A stretch of 64,000 nucleotides of DNA from Hsuehochloa calcarea (Eukaryota; Streptophyta; Magnoliopsida; Poales; Poaceae), in the NCBI GenBank assembly GCA_036346395.1, contig CM070609.1:26796223-26860222 (forward strand), in the 5' to 3' direction. Below, piece after piece: positions 33,431 through 44,117 of this stretch. Made by a program: the position numbers and the translations under genes. How positions within the stretch are numbered: position 1 is the stretch's first letter; each line of letters starts with the position of its first letter. The notes beneath the pieces are model-generated. The model saw only the letters and a list, made by a program, of their open reading frames with translations, had not been told where the DNA came from and searched no databases.

Positions 33431-34678
33431 TGTTGGAAATATGACCTAGAGGCAATCATAGAGATGATTATATTTCGTTATGTTCATAACATTCGATAAT
33501 ATGTTATCTTGTTCCTGGAATAATATCGTTAATATTTATTATCAAGTATGTGAGTTGATTGTGAAACTCTGTATTTCTACGATGATTATTCTTAAACATT
33601 CCCTAGTCGGAAACATACGAGGACACATATGAATAGACTAGCATATGTATTGATTGATGACTATGTTTCACAGGTCATATATATGGAGATATCAAACAAA
33701 TAATATGGACACATGGTATAGAACATAGTGTTGGATAAGACCCATCTTGACACACTATTGAGATTGTTATGATTCTATGTGTCACTAGTTGGTCTCAAGC
33801 AATGATGATGTATAATCCTTAGACCTAAGATCAGCATGGTTTCCTACATGTATAATAGCACTCTTAGGGGTTGTCAAACGCTACTCGTAACTGGGTAGTT
33901 ATAAAGGTAGCTTTCGAGTATGCTATGAAACATGTTGCGGAATGTGACTGGTCGGATATGAGATTTGCCCCTCCTAACATAACAGGAGAGATGTCTCTGG
34001 GCTCTTGTTGTGGTCGGATAAAGAAAGTGCATGGCCATGCCACTAGTGGTCGAAGTGTCAACCACATAAAGTTATTCGACACTTTATCGAGAAAGTATTG
34101 AACATTCCATGGATGACAAATTATCTCACCTGAAGTTCAACAGATATCGTGAGGCAAATGGAGAATACACATGTTGGTCGTTCGGTTCGACCAGATAAGA
34201 GCTGGTCGTATAGTGATATAGACTGGTCGAACATGGTCTCGCAACTAGTCGTATGGAGATACGAGCTGGTTGTAGACTGGTCGAAGCTGGTCGTAGACTG
34301 GTCGAACGTAATCACCTACTGGTCGCAAGGAGTTACAAACTGGTCGTAACTAAGTATGGACTTGTCATGACTAAGTGCGAGCTGGTTGTAAGTGATAAGG
34401 ACCTAGTCTTAGATCATGTTGCATTAAGGTTCGTCCTATATATTCTATGTGTGTTCGGGAATCGTTATGTGCTGTTAGGTACTGCTAACGACTTGTGGTC
34501 GGAAAAGAGTTTTCAAGTCACAACCGATTATACATGAACTTATAGGGTCACACACTTAAAGGGCAAGAATTTGATTTGGATGGTGATCCGAATTCTTGTA
34601 GGCCACGAGTTCCTAATGGACCTTAAGTTCGAAACCCATTATAGATGCCTATAAATAAAGGGGCGGTGGCAAGGGGTG
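33431..34678 (+). repeat. 5' LTR of the Angela-like element, first part
   Basis: U3 side, with CGTAACTGGGTAGTTATAAAGG (33887 on), typical of this LTR group, a tandem CTGGTCGTA-rich array at 34170-34395 and a TATA-like CCTATAAATAAAGG near 34648. It ends at the insertion point of element B. Confidence 0.8.
34674..34678. repeat. Left target-site duplication of element B (GGGTG)
   Basis: GGGTG before the LTR; identical to 48291-48295. Confidence 0.92.
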
Positions 34679-35732
34679 TGTAACATCCCAAAATTGGTTT
34701 GTGTTTCAAATGTAATAAAAATGAGGAGAAATTAAAACTTTTTCTCTGATCTTGATTTTTGTAATCAGTTCCATAATTTTTGTAAAGGAATTATGTGAAA
34801 TCAAAAATCAAATTGCCATTTGGACACCAACACAAATATCTTTCAGGAAAATCATGTGCCCAACCTTTGGAAATACTTTTATTGGGTCTAGGGTTGATGT
34901 TTGACACCTCAGAATTATTTCATAATTTCCAGAAATTATTTGATAATTTTTAAGACCAGTCAAACATTAGTCAAACTCCTAAAATAGCCTTCTGGAATTT
35001 TTAGAGAAAAATGCAGTGCATAAAAGTATCTGAAAATTTTATATAAGGTTCCTTCTTCTGTCAGCAAGCTCCAGTTAAAATTTCATAATTTTTGGAGTTT
35101 GTTTGCTATTCCGTATAATTCCTCAAAGATCAGTTATTCAAATTCAAACCCTAACGGTTTTCACTGCTCCTTGTTCGAATCGGACTCGGGCTCGAGCCAC
35201 TTGACTCGGCCCAGTCAACTAACTACACCGGCGCGGTCGATCGAGCGCGAGCGTTGTGCGTCGTTGGATCGGCATCAAACGGCCCACGATCGCGTGAACG
35301 TTCGGACCATCCGAGCGCGCCGATCCATATAAACCGTTGGATTCTAAATCAAGGGCTCGATTAGCGTGAGCGTTCGACCGTCCGAACGCCTCGCGCAATG
35401 TGAACCATAGGATCCAAATCAGCGGCTCGAGTTAAAATGGGCGCTCAAACCGTTCTAATCACCCGTTGCTTTTGAACCGTCCGATTTCAATCCAACGGTG
35501 GAAAAGTCATCTCCTTCCTCGAATGCGGCACGGAAGTCAAGCAATGGCGTGAGCAGAGGAGAAGCGCTCGGTGTCGATCACCTCGTGGTCACCTTTAAAC
35601 GGCTAGCTCGGGCGCATTAAATGCCCGTCGTGCTCCTCCTCGAGGTCCATTGTTCAACTGCTCCGTCGCTCTCAAAGGCTCTCATGGCGGAGTTGACCCG
35701 AGAGGGTTATTGCCGTGCTCACCGCCATTCCC

Positions 35733-35741
35733 CACTATATA
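35733..35741 (+). promoter_or_regulatory. TATA box of the element B LTR
   Basis: CCCCACTATATAAGCTCC in U3, repeated in the 3' LTR near 45170. Confidence 0.65.
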
Positions 35742-36329
35742 AGCTCCTCTGGTCCTTCCATTGAAGCCTTTCAAACACCTCGCAAGCTCCAAAGAACCTC
35801 TCTTGTGTTTGCTTGAGCTCAAAACTTGAAACCTTCATTGCGCCATTGCCGAGCTTCAAGCTCTTGGTGAAGGCGGTACCCTTGGGCTTCATCCTTTCAA
35901 TCTTGCTCCCTCGATTCCTCTCACCTCGGTGATCATTAACCCTTACTCAATTTGGGTTTTCCACAGGAGCAGCTTAATTTTGGATTTCCCCTTCGCCGAA
36001 AGCCCTATTTTTCTTCATCGAGCGGCTCAGTCCCTCGTGCTTTCTCCGTGCTCGGGTAACCCCTCTTTAGTCCCTAGTTGCTTGGCACTCGCTCAATTGG
36101 ACCGCAGCAGAGCTCATTTGCTATTTTCGTTTTGACCATTTTCGGTCATCTCTGTCATCTCCGGCTTGCCGGCGTTCTAGAACGCTGCAGCTGAAATTTT
36201 TGGTTCCTTTGGGTGCGCAAGATTGGTAGCAACCCATTTTGGGCATTTGCTCACACCGCCGCGGCCAGAGTCGCCGGCGATGATCCTCCCTTCACCGTCG
36301 TTTTGTCGGATGAAAGCAGGGACGAGCGT

Positions 36330-36670
36330 TTGAACGACGTTCACCGTGGACCGTTGGATCCAAGATCAACGGTCCAGTGCGAATGAACGTTCGGACCGTC
36401 CGAAGCGGTTCGATCGCGTGGACCGTTGGATCCAAGATCAACGGTCGATTCGAGTGAACGTTCGGACCGTCCGAACGCTTCGATCAACAGGGATCGTTGG
36501 ATCCAAGATCAACGGCCCCTGTGCGTGTGAACGTTCGGACCGCCCGAACGTCCTAATCCACGTGAACCGTTGGATCCAGATCCAACGGTGAGCGTTTAGG
36601 GTTTGTGAATCGCGCGTGCGCGATTGTTCGCGGGACTTAGACCGTTGGATCCAAGATCAACGATCCAAGT
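36330..36670 (+). repeat. Tandem palindrome array in LTR B
   Basis: Alternating GTTGGATCCAAGATCAACG (about five copies) and CGTTCGGACCGTCCGAACG-like (three to four copies), with a period of about 75-80 bp. Both motifs are inverted repeats. The same array is at 45790-46120 in the 3' LTR. Confidence 0.85.
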
Positions 36671-38833
36671 GCGTCCACGCCGATTTAATTTCGGTTTTTC
36701 CCGAAAGGATTTATTTATCAACTGAAAAATATGATAACTTGTAAAATGCATAACTAATTCATTTCAAATCCTTTTCGGTTGATTCAAATTTTGTTGGTTA
36801 TGTTTTTAACTAGACTTTAATCTAAAAATGTTTCCAACCTCAGTTTAGCTCCAGAAAATTTTGCTAATGAATAGTAGCATTTTTGATTTATGAAAGCTGA
36901 GCAAAATTGTTTTGGCCATATCTTTTGCATTAAGAATCCAAATCAATTGGTTCTTGTTGCATTAGTTCATAAAAATCATGCTCTTTCTACTGTAAAAATT
37001 TGAGAGCTTTTTGTTGAAGTGGGCTGTTGGATCTTTTCGGTTTCTTTTGCCTTATTGGTTCTTTTTGGTTCTTTCGATAGGATCCAAGAGCACATTGATA
37101 CCGAGAGTGATCCCAAAGAACTTCTTGACCCGCAACAAGCATGCAAGCAGTTTGATCATATTAATCCTATTATTTTACAAGTTTAATATTTTGAATTCAA
37201 CTGTATGTATGCATTGCTACTTTGTGTTAAATTATGGTTAGTTGATCCTCTAGTTGCATAATCTGTACGATATTGTTTATTCTCTACTACTTGAGCCTAG
37301 GTTATTTGCTGTGATTAGAGTTCGATGGATGAACTCTTGTCACTTAGTAGAATGCGAATCTTTATGCTTAGCCATGCTTAGTTCGGTAGCTTTGGGCGGT
37401 CATCGATTTAGTCGATGGCCTTGATCACATAAAATTATTATTCTTCTATTTTGTCCAGACTTTGTGCTTTGTTAATTTTGAAGAGTCAAAATTCGAAAAT
37501 GGAAAAATTGATTTGGACTTGGGCAAGTGGTTGGATGGTGGGCTATTGGGTTTGTGGTTGTCTTGCCTAAGTCAACAAGGACCGAACATCTTGTGTCACA
37601 CTCTCCAAGCACTTTTGCGTACTAACCACATGAGGGTTATATGGGACCCCTCTTGACCTAGTACTTTGGAGTGTGTTATCTCCGAGTCGCAGGAGGAGCG
37701 TTGTGTGTGTTGTGTGAAAAGGAATTGTGTTCTTGTGTTTGTGTTGGGTGTGCGGTGGTGGGGATTGCCGGGAAGGTTCTCCACCTCGAGGGGCGTCGCA
37801 GTTGTCCAAGGCTTTACCCGTGACGGGTAGTTGTCCGAGGCTGGGCCACGACCCCGACACAACGTATGGGTTTCTATCCATACAGGCGACTCAAGGTAAT
37901 ACATAATATTGGAAAAGTCTCAGAGGACTTAGCCGTGCGTAGCATACCTAAGGAAGTGTGCTTAATAGCTTGGCAAAAAGGCGGTCTGACATGTGGGTAA
38001 GTTGGTACACCTGCGCAGGATAAAACTATTCGAATAGCCTCGTCCTAGGTTATGGACACGCTTGGTTAGGTTTTGCAAGAGTTAGACTTCAACCTTTTAA
38101 ATTAAAATTTGACATGGTTGGCATGAATGGGTAATTCATGCTATTGTTGTGGTGACTAATGGTTTAGTCACTTCCGGATATTGTTGTCTATTTACCGTTA
38201 TTAATATTGTTCTTTCGGTTATTTGAACATTAAAAACAGATTTGTTAAATTGCTTTCAATCTATTATATTATTGCAAATGAAAACTTGCTTTATGCTAAA
38301 ATGAAACCTCTGACCTCTCTGTTGATTAAGCTTGCATGTAGTATATGTACAGTGTGTTATTCCACATGTAAGTCTTGCGAGTACATTCAAAGTACTCACC
38401 GCTTTTCTTACGCTTTTTGTTCTGGGGAAGAAGGTGAGCCCCAAGGGCCTCACTTTTGTGAGATGTGCTTCGGTTTGGCGACTAGCTTGGCGGTCCGTCG
38501 GTTGCCTTGTGGGTTAAAGGCACACCGATTGGCTCTTTGTTGTAGCCATCTTATGGCACTTTTGCTTCATTGCTTAACTATTGTTGTCTCTTTTATTGTT
38601 GGCCGGTTGGCCTCTCTTTGTAATGACTCGGTTTAATATCATTAATACTGCTCTCTATTCGTGTTTCGGTTCTATGTGGATGAATGGAATTGATACATAA
38701 ATTTTGTGATGAGGTGTGTATATCGCACTGGGAAGTATACATGTCTCGAGTCTCGGATTATCTGCTTTGTGATGCTAGGACCGAATGGATGGTTAAGCAT
38801 TACAAGCCGGATAAACCGGGGTCTCACAAGGTT

Positions 38834-38846
38834 TGGTATCAGAGCC
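38834..38846 (+). other. Primer-binding site of element B
   Basis: TGGTATCAGAGCC five bases after the LTR end; tRNA-Met type as in element A. Confidence 0.9.
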
Positions 38847-39710
38847 ATACTGACCGTAGTGACCCAAGTTGGTCGTCTTTAGGATATTTTGGAAAACTTT
38901 ATTTTCAAAGTATCAAATGATTTTGAAAGCTTAAGTAAGTTCTCGATTTTATTCCTTACCTATCTTAGCTTTCTCCCTCATCTTACTCTAATTTGAGTTT
39001 GAAAGTTGTTTTCCTCTCATCTCCTTTTCAAAGGTAGTGTTATCGATTAAACGGGTTTTGGGAACCACTGAGTTTGGCAAATTGAAGTGCTTAGGGTTTT
39101 GAAGTTTCTGGACTGAAGATTTCGGCTAGAGGCTTGGATGCGGAATCTGGACAACACACCTCAATTTCAGACAGCGAGCTCAATGGTTTCTGATAGGACC
39201 ACTGAGCTTGGCAAATTGAAGTGTGCCGATTTTGAAGTTTCTAGAATGGAAGACTTATTTGGAAGCTTGGATGCAAAATCACTACCGCAACCTCAATTTC
39301 GGACAGCAAGCTCGATGGTTCTAAATGGGGTAGAAAATGAGAGGATAATCAATTGAAATTTGTGGGGTTAAAAGGGTAAGATGTGATACTAGTTAGCTAT
39401 GTATCTAACACTATTTTCGTTGATTGAACCTTGCTCTTTAGTGGTGATAGATCTTACCTTAATCTTCTGATTTTTATCTTCTCAATCAATTACTCGTTCA
39501 TTCAATACGGGTTAGTTGCGTTGGGAAGTTGAGCTTTAGTTTTATGATTCCTTGCTGTTTTGGAGTCTTTTTATAAGCCTTTTTTAAGTTATGTACTTGC
39601 TGTTTTGGCTTTCGATTAGAGTGATATTCCATTCCCTAGTCGCCGACTTTTCGCTTTCTTTTGGCTTTGAATTTGGAGTCTAGTTTTTAACCCAAGTTTC
39701 TTGAAACAGG
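38847..39710 (+). other. Leader of element B with an internal duplication
   Basis: Untranslated leader. A segment of about 100 bp recurs: GAGYTTGGCAAATTGAAGTG and CTCAATTTCRGACAGCRAGCTC each occur twice between 39060 and 39320. No coding domain seen. Confidence 0.5.
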
Positions 39711-40730
39711 ATGGCGGACCTTTCGTAGCGGCCAAGGCGATCACCGGTCCGGACGAGGATCTTCCTCCTCCTCCGACCATGGCCGAGGTCCTTCTTCGGA
39801 TCGAGCGCAACCGTGCAGAGAGGATGGGAGGGTTCTTACGGGCGTCATCGCGCGCAACACTTCCGCCCTTACCGGTGCATCGGGATCCGGCAAGGAGTGG
39901 TCATCACCGCGTGGGGACTCGCGGAGTTTCTTCGCACTCACCCCTACATTCTCTAGGTCCGAGGACCGCTTGACGCAGACGATTGGCCGTGCGGTTGAGC
40001 GCAAGCCGCATAGCGCAGCGCCGTGGAGCACGAAGGCGCTATTCGCATCGCACCACCGGAGGGTGCGGCTTTGTCTTGGTGGGAGAGCTTTCGCCCTGCG
40101 ACTGACAGCCACACCGTCACTTGGGAGGAGTTCCGACCGCCTTCCGTCGAGTCACATTCCTTCCTACTGATGAGGTCAAGAAGAAGGAATTCTTGTCGCT
40201 CGAGCAAGGCGTCGTTCATCACGAGTACTTGCGAGTTTAACCATTTGGCTCGTTATGCTCCGGAAGAGGTGGCCACTGATGAGGCCAAGCAAGAGAAGTT
40301 CAAGGATGGTTTGTCTGAGGAGCTTCAAGACAAGCTATCTATCGTTGACTTCCCTGATTTCCAGGCCTTGGTGGACAAGGCCATCGTCGCTGAGCATGCG
40401 GGAGAGCACTTGTGGATTCCATAGCGCAAGTGGAGGCCCACAAGTCGGCCGCAGCCGCCTCTTTCCGTTCCGTGTTGGGCGCCTCCGGGTCCGTCCTCCG
40501 CCTTGACTTCGAGATCGTCACCCCTCTCGTCCTTCGCAGGCCGTGCCCCAATCACGTGCACCTGCGAGTCAGCCAGGAGGCCTCCGCACAGCTGCGGATG
40601 TCACCTGCTTCTTCTGCAACAACAAGGGGCATTATGCGAATAATTGCCCCAAGAAGACAGGAGCAGCCCCTCGTCCTAATGGAGGACGCGGGCAAGGAGG
40701 TGGTTCTTCGCGGATCTCAAGATAGTCCAC
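39711..40730 (+). pseudogene. gag of element B, frameshifted
   Basis: Starts near the ATG at 39711 and passes through several frames. AALSWWESF and TVTWEEFR (near 40070-40130) match the gag core; NHLARYAPEEVATDEAKQEK and LSIVDFPDFQALVDKAIVAE (40236-40395) follow in one frame. The CCHC knuckle CFFCNNKGHYANNC is intact at 40609-40650. There are breaks near 39730, 39965, 40145 and 40425. Confidence 0.82.
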
Positions 40731-40759
40731 GCTACCCAAGGTGTGGGTAGTGGTCACGT

Positions 40760-43700
40760 CAACCTCATCTCGGTGAGGAAGCACAGGAGGCACCGATGTT
40801 GTGTTGGGTACGCTTCTGTTAACTCTCATTCACTCTTCGTTTTGTTTGATTCAGAGCATCTCATTCTTTTGTTTCGAGTCTTTTCGCTTTTAGTGAGCTC
40901 TTCTTTACTCCATTGTTGGTCCCGTTGCTCATTCGCTCTCCCGGTTCGGAGTTAAGAGTCAATCTGAGTGTAGGGATGTTCCAATTGAGATCGAGGAGTG
41001 AGATTCTTGCGAATCTTATCCTCCTCCATTCAGCAAGTCTAGATGTAATTCTTGGCATGGATTGGTTGTCTCAAAGATAAGGGACACATCGATTGTGCCC
41101 GAGTGCGCGCTCTCTATCTAGTCCTCCGGCGGCGGGTTAAGCTTTCGCTGCAGAAGCCGCTAGGTCCGCATCTTTTCGCGCTGGAAGCGAAGCCCGCTCT
41201 GGATATTGGTGAAGTCCCGACAGTTCGTGATTTCGTCGATGTCTTTCCTGAAGATCTTCCCGGGATGCCACCAGTTCGAGACCTCGAGTTCGTCATTGAG
41301 TTGGTTCCCGGTACTGCCCCGATTTCAAAGAGGCATTATCGGATGCCACCGAACGAGTTGGTGGAGTTGAAGAAGCAACTGAATGAGCTGCAAGAAAAAG
41401 GATTCATCCGCCCTAGCTCATCTCCGTGGGGTTGTCCTGCAATCTTCGTAAAGAAGAAGGACAATACTTTATGCATGTCGTTGATTACCGTCCGCTTAAT
41501 GAAGTAACGGTAAGAACAAGTATCCATTGCCCGCATTGATGATCTCTTTGATCAATTAATCGGAGCTCGGGTATTCTCCAAGATTGATTTGAGAATGGGA
41601 TATCATCAAGTTCGGATACGACCTGAGGATATTCCAAAGACGGCTTTCTCTACTCGCTACGGCTTGTATGAATACACCGTCATGTCATTTGGCTTAACCA
41701 ATGCTCCCGCCTTGTTCATGAACCTCATGAATTCGGTATTCATGGAGTATTTGGATAAGTTTGTCGTGGTCTTCATCGATGATATTCTCATCTATTCCAA
41801 GGACGATGAGGAACACGATGAGCATCTGAGGCTTGTATTAGGCAAGCTTCGTGAGCATCACCGTATGCAAAGTTCGACAAGTCGCGCTTACGGTTGAAGG
41901 AAGTGGCCTTCTTGGGTCATATTCTTTCAAATAGAGGTGTAGCCGTTGACCCTAGCAAGGTCGTGATGTTCTTTCATGGGTTCACCTTACTTGATGGCGA
42001 AGTGCGGAGTTTTCTCGGTTTAGCTGGATATTATCGCCGTTTTATCGAGAATTTCTCCAAGATCGCGAAGCCGATGACGGAGTTGCTCAAGAAGGATAAG
42101 AAGTTCTTGTGGTCCGATGCTTGTGAGGAAAGTTTCCAAGTGCTTAAGAAGCGTTTGACCACCGCTCCCGTCCTCGTTCTTCCCGATATCCATCGAGGCT
42201 TCGATATCTTTTGCGATGCTTCTCGGCGAGGACTCGGTTGTGTCCTTATGCAAGAAGGCAAGGTAGTGGCCTATGCATCAAGGCAATTAAGGACTCATGA
42301 ACTCAACTATCCTACCCATGACTTGGAATTGGCTGCTGTGATTCATGCACTTAAGATTTGGCGACATTACCTAATCGGTAATCGTTGCGAAGTGTATTCG
42401 GATCACAAAAGTCTAAAGTATTTGTTCACCCAACCGATCGAACCTCGGGCAAAAGAGATGGTTGGAGTTGATCAAGGACTATGACATGGGAATTCACTAC
42501 CATCCGGGCAAGGCCAATGTTGTTGCCGATGCGCTCAGTCGGAAAGCGCATTGCAATGCCTTAATGCTCCAGGAACGCCAACCCACCCTTCTGGAGGAAT
42601 TTCAGCGTCTCAACTTAGGTTTGGTTGAGCGTGGTTCCCTCACTGCCTTGGTTGTGCAACTAACCTTGGTAGATCGGATTAAGGTCGCTCAAGAATCGGA
42701 TCTTTGGAATAAGCCGCATCAAGGAAAATGTCAAGAACGGAGCGACCAAGTGCTTCTCGAGGATGAGCATGGTGTTGTAAGGTTCGAGCAACACCTTGTG
42801 GTTCCAAAGGACATGGAATGCGGATTTGATTCTCCATGAGGCCCATGATTCGCCTTTGTCTATTCATCCGGGCCACAAAGATGTATCAAGATCTCCGTCG
42901 AGATTTTGGTGGACCCGAATGAAGAGGGAAATTGCGGTTCGTTCTTAGAAAGTCGACGTGTGTCGTCGTGTCAAGGCCGAGCATCGGCGTCGGCGGACTA
43001 CTTCAGCCTTTGCCTATTCCTGAATGGAAGTGGGATTCGATCGGGATGGATTTTATCACCGGTCTGCCCCGAACATCCAAGGGCAAGGATTCCATCTGGG
43101 TTGTCATCGATCGATTGACGAAGGTAGCCCATTTTCTGCCAGTTCGGACAAACCTTAGTGTGAGTCTACTCGCGGACCTCTATATTTCCCGTATCGTCTG
43201 CTTGCATGGTGTACAGAAGACGATCGTTTCGGATCGCGGTGCGCTTTTCACCGCCAGGTTTTGGAAGTGTTTGCAAGAGGCTATGGGAACCCGTCTCACA
43301 TTTAGCACCGCATATCACCCCCAAACCGATGGTCAGACCGAAAGGGTCAACCAAGTGTTGGAAGACATGCTTCGTGCTTGCGTCCTCTCCTATGGAAAGA
43401 ATTGGGAGAAATGCTTGCCATTTGCCGAGTTTTCCTACAACAACAGTTTCGAGCCGGTCTCGGCATGTCACCTTCGAGGCCTTATACGGAGAAAGTGCGA
43501 GAACCGTTAAATTGGTCTGAGACCGCGAAGACCATTCTTTGGCGGACTCGATCAATGAGGCCGAAGTCAAGTCCAGCTTATTCGTGATCGTTTGCGCACA
43601 GCTCAATCCAGGCAAAAGAGCTATGCGGATCGCCGTCGTCGTGAGTTGAGCTTTGAGCCTAATGACTTTGTTTATCTCAAAGTCTCTCCTTTGAAGGGCC

Positions 43701-44076
43701 ATCAGCGTTTCGGCGTCAAGGGCAAGTTAGCTCCTCGATATGTCGGTCCTTACCGTGTTATCGAGAAGAAAGGAGCTGTTGCCTATAAGTTGGATTTGCC
43801 ACCGCACTCGAAGGGTACATGATGTTTTCCATGTGTCCCAATTAAAGAAGTGCCTCCGTGTTCCAAGCGAGGAAGCTCGTTGGAAACTCTAGATGTCCAA
43901 AAGGATTTGACCTATCACGAGCACCTGTTCGCATACTCGATGAGGCCGAGCGAAGAACAAGGAATAAAACCATTAGATTCCTCAAAGTTCGTGGGTCGAA
44001 CCATTCTGAAGATGAAGCTACTTGGGAAAGGGAAGATCGTCTCCGTGCAGACTACCCCTCCTTCTTTGCCGAGTGA
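40760..44076 (+). pseudogene. pol of element B: protease, RT, RNase H, integrase, chromodomain
   Basis: Protease end DVILGMDWLSQ near 41042. RT: FPEDLPGMPPVRDLEF, PSSSPWG and FVKKKD at 41240-41465, and the catalytic FIDDILIYSKDDEE near 41773. The RT/RNase H linker and RNase H run 41894-42484 in one open frame (LGHILSNRGV, FLGLAGYYRRFIENFS, FDIFCDASRRGLGCVLMQEG), with only short gaps. Integrase: MDFITGLPRTSKGKDSIW, IDRLTKVAHFLPVRT, VSDRGALFTARFW, GTRLTFSTAYHPQTDGQTER at 42932-43510. The chromodomain-like tail VRILDEAERRTRNKTIRF is at 43900-44076. Fewer breaks than element A, but still not continuous. Confidence 0.9.
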
Positions 44077-44102
44077 GCCAAATCTCGGGACGAGATTTCT
44101 GT

Positions 44103-44114
44103 AAGGGGGGGAGG
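44103..44114 (+). other. Polypurine tract of element B
   Basis: AAGGGGGGGAGG three bases before the 3' LTR. Confidence 0.85.
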
Positions 44115-44117
44115 TTT

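Larger units (their letters stand above)
34679..38828 (+). repeat. 5' LTR of element B (4.15 kb)
   Basis: TGTAACATCCCAAAATTGG...GGGGTCTCACA. A TATA box, CACTATATAAGCTCC, is near 35733. 36330-36670 holds a tandem array of two palindromic motifs, with related single copies at 35280-35500. Confidence 0.93.

Noticed and set aside
36330..36670. CRISPR-like look of regularly spaced repeats
   Set aside because: Palindromes within a eukaryotic LTR and repeated in the 3' LTR; no spacers unique to each unit and no cas genes.
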